From: Actinoplanes sp. NBC_00393
Lineage (GTDB): Bacteria; Actinomycetota; Actinomycetes; Mycobacteriales; Micromonosporaceae
NCBI RefSeq assembly: GCF_036053395.1
Contig: NZ_CP107942.1
Coordinates: 10,716,001-10,780,000, forward strand
DNA length: 64,000 bases
Reading direction: 5' to 3'
The notes below the pieces were generated by a model. That model was not told the origin of the DNA. It ran no database searches and saw only the letters and a list, made by a program, of their open reading frames with translations. Shown piece by piece: positions 59,452 through 64,000 of this stretch. Position numbers and translations under genes: made by a program. Position 1 is the stretch's first letter, and every line of letters begins with the position of its first letter.

Positions 59452-59459
59452 ACCCGCCA

Positions 59460-59867
59460 ATGAACATCACCACGATCCTCGACCTGATCGCCATCCGCGA
59501 AGCCGCCGCCAACCAAACTGCCACCGGCCTGCGAGAACAGATCACCGCCCTGACCGCGCAACTCGCGCAGACCGACACCGAACTCGCCGACCTCGCCACG
59601 ACCCGCACCACCCTGCAAGCACTCACCGCAGCCGAGTTCACCGCCGAGGACCCGACCATCGCCAGCACGCCCTACCAGCAGATCCTGGCAGTCCTGCACG
59701 CCGCGCCCGCCGGCATGCGGGCCAAAGACATCTGCCTCGCCGTCGGCGTCGACCCCGCACCCAGCCACGTCGAAAGCGCCCGCGCCCGCCTCAAACGCAT
59801 GGTCAGCCGCAACATCCTCACCGAAAACGAACCCGGAGTATTTGCCCTACCCGAGAAACGGACCTAA
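59460..59867 (+). CDS. Insertion-sequence passenger: coiled-coil winged-helix protein
   Basis: A 135-aa protein beginning 8 bp after the transposase stop and inside the element. Residues 10-55 are a heptad-rich coiled coil (LREQITALTAQLAQTDTELADL). Residues 65-130 are a winged helix (YQQILAVLHAAPAGMRAKDICLAV, then VESARARLKRMVSRNILTENEPGVFALP). It may dimerise and bind DNA, for example as a repressor or end-binding helper of transposition. I infer this from position and fold; I know of no demonstrated function. Confidence 0.75.
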   Translation: MNITTILDLIAIREAAANQTATGLREQITALTAQLAQTDTELADLATTRTTLQALTAAEFTAEDPTIASTPYQQILAVLHAAPAGMRAKDICLAVGVDPAPSHVESARARLKRMVSRNILTENEPGVFALPEKRT

Positions 59868-59887
59868 GCCCTCAAACCGGCCTCTCA

Positions 59888-59960
59888 GCGCCAGCCCGAC
59901 ATTCCCGGCTGGCGCTGAGGGCTGTTTCAGGGTTGCTGGAACAGCCGTGTTAACCAGCTG
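59888..59960. repeat. Palindromic repeat cluster D, right part
   Basis: 59888-59896 (GCGCCAGCC) is the remainder of the ninth unit, cut off by the insertion. A tenth, imperfect unit follows at 59907-59960. The 142 bp from here to the permease gene at 60103 show no further gene or repeat. Confidence 0.75.
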
Positions 59961-60102
59961 GGTTTAGGCCGGCGGCGCACAGTGGGCACCTGGCCGCCGG
60001 GGGAGGCGGGACGGGGCGGGTGGGGCGGCGTCGTGCGTACACGAAAGGGTTATGGGTTTGGGGGTGGGCGGTAGATTTCTTCGTCGCAGCCGACGGTAGG
60101 GA

Positions 60103-61098
60103 GTGAGGGTGGCCGAGGCCCGCACGCTGGAACGGGAAGCGCCGCAGGCGCGGGGGATCGGGTCGGTGGAGGTGCTGGCGGCGCTGCTCGTGCTGTTGGT
60201 GATCTTCCGCGGGCAGCTTGAGGGGCTGGTTTCGGGGGCGCGCTGGCAGACGTGGACGACGGTGTTCGTGTCGGTGCTGGTGCAGGCGGTGCCGTTTCTG
60301 GTGTTCGGGGTGTTGCTGTCGGCGGTGATCGCGGTGTTCGTGCCGCGGTCGTTCTGGGCGCGGGCGTTGCCGCGGCATCCGGCGCTTGCGGTGCCGGCGG
60401 CCAGTGTGGCGGGGGTGGTGCTGCCGGGGTGTGAGTGCGGCAGCGTTCCGATTGCGGGGTCGCTGATTCGGCGTGGGGTGACTCCGGCTGCGGCGCTGGC
60501 CTTTCTGCTGGCCGCTCCGGCGATCAACCCGATCGTGCTGACCGCGACCGCGGTGGCCTTTCCGCAGAACCCGGAGATGGTGCTCGCGCGCGGGCTGGCC
60601 AGCCTGGTGGTGGCGATGGTGATGGGCTGGCTGTGGCTGCGCCTCGGCCGGGCCGACTGGATCAGACTGCCGCACCGGCCGGACCTGGAGGGCGCGTCGA
60701 AGGGACGGGCGTTCTGGTCGGCTTGCCGGCACGACGTGGTGCATGCCGGCGGGTTCCTGGTGCTGGGCGCGGCGGCGGCCGCGACGATCAATGTGCTGGT
60801 GCCGGAGGCGTGGCTGCAGACGCTGGCGAGCAATCCGGTGCTGTCCGTGCTGGCCCTCGCCGTGCTGGCCGTGCTGCTGTCGATCTGCAGCGAGGCGGAT
60901 GCGTTCGTGGCGGCGTCGTTGTCGCAGTTCTCGTTGACGTCACGGCTGGTGTTCCTGGTGGTCGGGCCGATGGTCGATCTGAAGCTGATCTCGGTGCAGG
61001 CGGGGGTGTTCGGGCGCCGGTTCACCGCGCGGTTCGCGCCGGCCACGTTCGTGATCGCGGTGCTGGCCGGGTCACTCGCGGGAGTGGTGCTGCTGTGA
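60103..61098 (+). CDS. YraQ/DUF318-like permease
   Basis: A 331-aa protein with about eight to ten helices. The diagnostic segments are VVLPGCECGSVPIAG with two Cys, FLLAAPAINPIVL, and LLSICSEADAFVAASL, as in the YraQ/YcgR permease family (PF03773). Members are thought to move metals or small thiols; not proven. GTG 60103 or 60109 after TAGGGAG starts it. Its stop overlaps the next gene (GTGA), the usual partner of this family. Confidence 0.85.
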   Translation: MRVAEARTLEREAPQARGIGSVEVLAALLVLLVIFRGQLEGLVSGARWQTWTTVFVSVLVQAVPFLVFGVLLSAVIAVFVPRSFWARALPRHPALAVPAASVAGVVLPGCECGSVPIAGSLIRRGVTPAAALAFLLAAPAINPIVLTATAVAFPQNPEMVLARGLASLVVAMVMGWLWLRLGRADWIRLPHRPDLEGASKGRAFWSACRHDVVHAGGFLVLGAAAAATINVLVPEAWLQTLASNPVLSVLALAVLAVLLSICSEADAFVAASLSQFSLTSRLVFLVVGPMVDLKLISVQAGVFGRRFTARFAPATFVIAVLAGSLAGVVLL

Positions 61099-61784
61099 AC
61101 CGGCAAGCGCAGGCCGTGGTGCTGTTTCTCTTCGGCGGCGCCATTCTGAAGGCTTCGCTCAGCGATCTCTACCTGCGGTATGTGAAGGAGGGCCTGCGGC
61201 CCTTCCTGATCGCCGCGGGCGTGGCGCTGGTGGCCACCGCGGTCGCCACCCTCTGGTACGAACGTCGCGCCACCGACGACCACGGCCACCACCACGAGCC
61301 ACGGGTCGGCTGGCTGCTCATCCTCCCGGTGCTGGGCCTGCTGCTGGTCGCCCCGCCCGCGCTGGGCTCGTTCACCGCGGCGCAGTCCGGGACGCTGCCG
61401 GTGTCCGACTCGGACTATGCGCCGCTGCCGGACGGCGATCCTGCACCGATCGGGTTGCTCGATTACGCGTCGCGGGCGCTCTACGACGACGGCCGCAGCC
61501 TGGCCGGCCGGCGCGTGCAGTTGACCGGCTTCGTCGCGTCCGGACCGGACGGCGCCCCGATGCTGGCCCGGATCGTGGTGAGTTGCTGCGCCGCGGACGG
61601 CCGGCCGATCAAGGTGGGGCTCACCGGTGGCCCGGCGATCGACGTGCCGTCCGGCACCTGGGTGCAGGTCACCGGCCTGCACAGCGCGAAACGCGGCACC
61701 GACCCGGTGAACCAGGCCGACATCGCGTATCTGGAGGTCGCCGAGTGGCAGCCGATCACGCCACCGAAACAACCGTACGAGTGA
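61095..61784 (+). CDS. TIGR03943/DUF1980-like permease subunit
   Basis: A 229-aa protein with an N-terminal membrane region (VVLFLFGGAILKASLSDLYL, FLIAAGVALVATAVATLWY, WLLILPVLGLLLVAPPAL) and a C-terminal beta-barrel-like soluble domain (VQLTGFVASGPDGAPMLARIVVSCCAADGRPI; TWVQVTGLHS). The histidine-rich loop DDHGHHHEPR between helices could bind metal. It is translationally coupled to the YraQ-like gene and to the next gene (both GTGA). This two-gene permease is often near zinc uptake genes, which fits the ZnuA-like gene downstream. Confidence 0.85.
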   Translation: MNRQAQAVVLFLFGGAILKASLSDLYLRYVKEGLRPFLIAAGVALVATAVATLWYERRATDDHGHHHEPRVGWLLILPVLGLLLVAPPALGSFTAAQSGTLPVSDSDYAPLPDGDPAPIGLLDYASRALYDDGRSLAGRRVQLTGFVASGPDGAPMLARIVVSCCAADGRPIKVGLTGGPAIDVPSGTWVQVTGLHSAKRGTDPVNQADIAYLEVAEWQPITPPKQPYE

Positions 61785-62812
61785 AGAGAGCAGCCCTGGT
61801 CACGGCCCTGCTGGCCGCGGGCGCCCTGCTCGCCGGCGGTCTTCCCGAGGCACCGCCGAGCTCTCCAGAAACGCTGACACTGGAGCAAATATGGCCGAAT
61901 GCCGAAAAAGCTGACTTGGCGAGTCTGGAAGTCGAGCCGCTCCTGTTCCTGGACTCGAAGACAGCGGTCGGCACGGTGACCGGGGGCGGCTTCGTCCGCC
62001 TGCTGACCGAGACGGCCGACGGCGTCGAGCGGGAACTGCGCCGCCTCCCCGAGGACGGCGAGCCCCGCTTCGACAACGTGACCGCGGCCGGCGGCGAGCT
62101 GTTCTGGACCGAATCGGTGGGCGACCGGCCGGTGGAGATCTGGGCGGCCAAAGGCAGCGACGCACCGCGCAGGCTGACCGCCGACACCGGGAACGTGCTG
62201 TTCTACGGCACCCAGCACGACCTCGTGGTGGCCGACGGCCGGGTGCACTGGGCGGCAGGGGACGGCGACGAGAGCACCGAGATCCGTTCGGTGGCGCTGA
62301 GCGGTGGGGACGTGCGGGTTCGTACCGAGAAGGGCCAGTGGGCACTCACGGCCTGGCCGTGGCTGACCGACGACGTGGGCGGGCAGGCCGGCACGATCCG
62401 GATGCGCCACATGGAGTCCGGCCGGGAGATCAAGGTCGTCTCGTCCGGCGCCGAGTGGCGGATGTGCAGCCCGGCCTGGTGCCGGGTGATGGTGATGTCC
62501 GGCGAGGGCCTGGCCCGGATCGATCTGATGCGCCCGGACGGCTCGGACCGGCGGCGGGTCGCCGGTGCCGGCGCGCAGTCCGCGGTCACCGACGTCGCGG
62601 TGCTGGACCGGTTCGAGATCCTCTCCGAGTTGCGGCCCGACTCCGACGTGACCGGAACCGCCGGCCTCGTCGTGCACGACCTGGCCACCGGGCGCAGCGT
62701 CACTCTGGCGCGGGCGGCCGACCTGGCCGCCACCCGCGACGGAATGCTCTGGTGGTCCACCGGAAATCAGGAGTCGGGGGTCTGGCACACCCTCGATCTG
62801 CGCACGGTTTGA
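61781..62812 (+). CDS. Secreted beta-propeller-like protein
   Basis: A 343-aa protein with an N-terminal export signal (VKRAALVTALLAAGALLAGG). The mature part has repeated short beta motifs of the TolB or propeller kind: ELFWTESVGDRPVEIWAAKG, VVADGRVHWAAGDGDESTEI, LARIDLMRPDGSDRRRV and DGMLWWSTGNQ. One CSPAWC pair could be a disulfide or redox site. Function unknown. GTG 61781 overlaps the permease stop by 4 bp, so it is the third gene of that operon, and may be its extracytoplasmic partner. Confidence 0.7.
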   Translation: MKRAALVTALLAAGALLAGGLPEAPPSSPETLTLEQIWPNAEKADLASLEVEPLLFLDSKTAVGTVTGGGFVRLLTETADGVERELRRLPEDGEPRFDNVTAAGGELFWTESVGDRPVEIWAAKGSDAPRRLTADTGNVLFYGTQHDLVVADGRVHWAAGDGDESTEIRSVALSGGDVRVRTEKGQWALTAWPWLTDDVGGQAGTIRMRHMESGREIKVVSSGAEWRMCSPAWCRVMVMSGEGLARIDLMRPDGSDRRRVAGAGAQSAVTDVAVLDRFEILSELRPDSDVTGTAGLVVHDLATGRSVTLARAADLAATRDGMLWWSTGNQESGVWHTLDLRTV

Positions 62813-62842
62813 CATATCTGCAATTACGCATGGGAATCAACA

Positions 62843-62868
62843 TATCGTCACCTCGCCATTAGACGATA
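62843..62868. promoter_or_regulatory. Inverted repeat before the metal-binding lipoprotein gene
   Basis: TATCGTC (62843-62849) and GACGATA (62862-62868) are perfect 7-bp arms with a 12-bp spacer, directly before ATG 62870. TTGACA at 62810-62815 and the A+T-rich sequence to 62850 look like a promoter. It may be the site of a metal-responsive repressor; it does not match a Zur box that I know. Confidence 0.5.
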
Positions 62869-62869
62869 A

Positions 62870-63829
62870 ATGGGTGCGGTCATTACCGTCCGTCCCGTGA
62901 AATCAATTGCAGGTGTTGTTGCGGTGGTGACGGCTTTTGCTCTCGTGGGCTGCGCTGCGGAAGCCGAAGAGAAAGGTGCCGGAGCCCTCGCGGTGGTTGC
63001 GACGACACCCGAGGTGGCGGACTTCGTACGCAACATCGGCGGCGAACGGGTGAGCGTCACCCAGATCATCAAGCCGAATGTCGACCCGCACGACTACGAG
63101 CCGACGCCCGCCGACATCAAGGCGATCGGCGAGGCGAAAATCGTCGTGAAGAACGGGGTCGGCCTCGAGGAATGGCTGGACCGGACGATCGAGTCGGCCG
63201 GTTTCCAGGGCGCGGTCGTCGATTCCAGCCAGGGCGTGACCCTGCGCGAAGGCGGCCATTCTCATGAGGAGGAAGAGGAAGAGGGGCACGCCGAAGAGGA
63301 GCACGAGCACGATCCGCACATCTGGCACGACCCGCGCAACGCCAAGATCATGGTGACGAACATCGAGAAGGGCCTCGCGGCGGCCGCCCCCGCCGACGCG
63401 GCGAGCTTCACCGCGAACCTCACCGCGTACACGGCGAAGCTCGACAAGCTCGACGCCGACAACGCCGCGGCCCTGGCCAAGCTCACCAACCGCAAGCTGG
63501 TCACCAACCACGACGCCCTCGGCTACTACGTGGACCGCTACGACCTGGAGTTCGTCGGCTCGGTGATCCCCAGCCTGGACACCTCGGCCGAGCTGTCCGC
63601 GAAGCAGCTCGACGACCTGGTCCGCAGGATCCGGGAGACCGGCGTGAAGGCGATCTTCGCCGAGAGCTCACTGCCGGCCAAGACCGCGGAGACCATCGCG
63701 AGCCGGGCCGGCGTCGAGGTGGTTGCGGGAGAGGACGCACTGTACGGCGACAGCCTCGGCCCCGACGGTGCGTACCTGACCGCCGAGGAGCACAACACCC
63801 GGGTCATCGTCGAAGCCCTGGGCGGCTGA
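62870..63829 (+). CDS. Zinc/manganese ABC transporter substrate-binding lipoprotein (ZnuA-like)
   Basis: A 319-aa cluster A-I binding protein. The lipobox is FALVGC. Ligands are expected from DPHDYEPTPAD (His), DPHIWHDPRN (His), LVTNHDALGYY (His) and the Asp/Glu region GEDALYGDSLG. An acidic, His-rich loop GGHSHEEEEEEGHAEEEHEH precedes the second ligand, typical of zinc-binding ZnuA proteins, so zinc is the more likely substrate. ATG 62870 is taken; GTG 62897 gives a more standard signal peptide (KSIAGVVAVVTAFALVGC). The ATPase gene follows after 2 bp. Confidence 0.88.
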   Translation: MGAVITVRPVKSIAGVVAVVTAFALVGCAAEAEEKGAGALAVVATTPEVADFVRNIGGERVSVTQIIKPNVDPHDYEPTPADIKAIGEAKIVVKNGVGLEEWLDRTIESAGFQGAVVDSSQGVTLREGGHSHEEEEEEGHAEEEHEHDPHIWHDPRNAKIMVTNIEKGLAAAAPADAASFTANLTAYTAKLDKLDADNAAALAKLTNRKLVTNHDALGYYVDRYDLEFVGSVIPSLDTSAELSAKQLDDLVRRIRETGVKAIFAESSLPAKTAETIASRAGVEVVAGEDALYGDSLGPDGAYLTAEEHNTRVIVEALGG

Positions 63830-63831
63830 GC

Positions 63832-64000
63832 GTGACCGACGCCGCCCTGCAATGTGCCGGGGTCGACGTCGGTTACCAGGGCTCGCCGGTTCTCACCGAC
63901 GTGAACCTCGAGCTGCTGGCCGGCCGTCGTCTGGCGCTGGTCGGCCCGAACGGTGCCGGCAAGTCCACCCTGATCAAAGCCGCCGTCGGGCTCGCCGAGG
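63832..64000 (+). CDS. Metal ABC transporter ATP-binding protein, N-terminal part
   Basis: The first 56 codons of an ATPase that continues past the window. It starts GTG 63832, 2 bp after the substrate-binding gene. CAGVDVGYQGSPVLTDVNLE is the A-loop region with its Tyr, and LVGPNGAGKSTLIKAAVG is Walker A. By order and sequence it is the ZnuC-type partner of the lipoprotein; the permease is expected downstream. Confidence 0.85.
   Translation, partial: MTDAALQCAGVDVGYQGSPVLTDVNLELLAGRRLALVGPNGAGKSTLIKAAVGLAE

Larger units (their letters stand above)
58476..59884 (+). mobile_element. IS5-family insertion sequence with passenger gene
   Basis: A 1,409-bp element. Its ends are imperfect inverted repeats (left GAGGGTGGTTCG, right, reversed, GAGGCCGGTTTG; 10 of 12 match). 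It is flanked by direct repeats TCA (58473-58475 and 59885-59887), a TNA-type target as used by part of the IS5 family. The ends were set by noting that joining 58475 to 59888 restores a complete 53-nt palindrome of cluster D with 9-bp perfect outer arms. It carries the transposase (58624-59451) and a small winged-helix gene (59460-59867) that stops 17 bp from the right end. Both genes look intact. Confidence 0.85.

Noticed and set aside
58512..59867. Alternative transposon ends at TTGGGTCCGGTT / AAACGGACCTAA
   Set aside because: These also pair in part, but do not leave a target duplication or restore the interrupted palindrome, whereas 58476-59884 does both.
57894..59960. Palindromic cluster D as a CRISPR array
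   Set aside because: Spacers between units are short (8-20 bp) and themselves similar; repeats are long imperfect palindromes.
62813..62869. Zur box before the ZnuA-like gene
   Set aside because: No TGAAAATGATTTTCA-like sequence; only the TATCGTC inverted repeat is evident, so the regulator was left open.
1..64000. tRNA, rRNA, integrase attachment sites or prophage genes
   Set aside because: No cloverleaf, rRNA motif, integrase or phage structural gene was recognised. The holin-like domain is part of a cellular enzyme.

Overview
The window is about 70% G+C, uses GTG starts freely and carries Shine-Dalgarno sequences such as AAGGAGG. It encodes families typical of high-GC actinomycetes: LAL-type LuxR regulators, proteins like Rv1733c, DUF2550 and DUF7144, and siderophore-interacting proteins under IdeR/DmdR1-like iron boxes. 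I infer a member of the Micromonosporaceae, perhaps Actinoplanes. No rRNA, tRNA or CRISPR array was seen.

Layout. 1-2.0 kb: end of a GH63-like glucosidase, coupled to a GH13 enzyme. 2.1-7.8 kb: two LAL regulators; a third paralogue lies at 27.1-29.6 kb. 7.8-25.7 kb: a dense block of stress and membrane genes (two YihY proteins, a holin/phosphodiesterase fusion, glutamine amidotransferase, arginine-deiminase-like protein, metallophosphoesterase, Rv1733c-like, MFS, lipid kinase, M48 protease, PPK2, K+ channel, HdeD, ThrE). Nearly every promoter region in this block has a 17-bp palindrome, TCATCC-N5-GG(A/G)TGA. Its half-site resembles the core of the MalT box, which suggests one regulon possibly read by the LAL proteins. 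29.6-40.3 kb: an iron-uptake locus with a heterodimeric ABC transporter, two siderophore-interacting proteins (one fused to a methyltransferase-like domain), an AraC regulator and two iron boxes. 40.3-46 kb: a GAF protein, a multi-PAS histidine kinase, NmrA and GNAT proteins. 46-49.4 kb: a DUF1269 protein and a P-type ATPase. 49.4-53.2 kb: TetR, MFS and GH3 beta-glycosidase with two palindromic operators. 53.3-57.6 kb: two glycosyltransferases, an SGNH hydrolase, a selenoprotein-W-like protein and a Ca2+/H+ antiporter. 57.6-60 kb: an array of 53-nt palindromic repeats with an IS5-family element inserted in one repeat. 60.1-64 kb: a permease pair, a secreted propeller-like protein, a histidine-rich metal-binding lipoprotein and the start of its ABC ATPase.

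The two most unusual signals are non-coding. One is the shared 17-bp operator across the stress block. The other is a family of two-stem palindromic repeats (about 53 nt) in four clusters. One pair of clusters flanks a DUF559 endonuclease-like gene, and another array holds a transposon whose insertion can be reversed on paper to the base.
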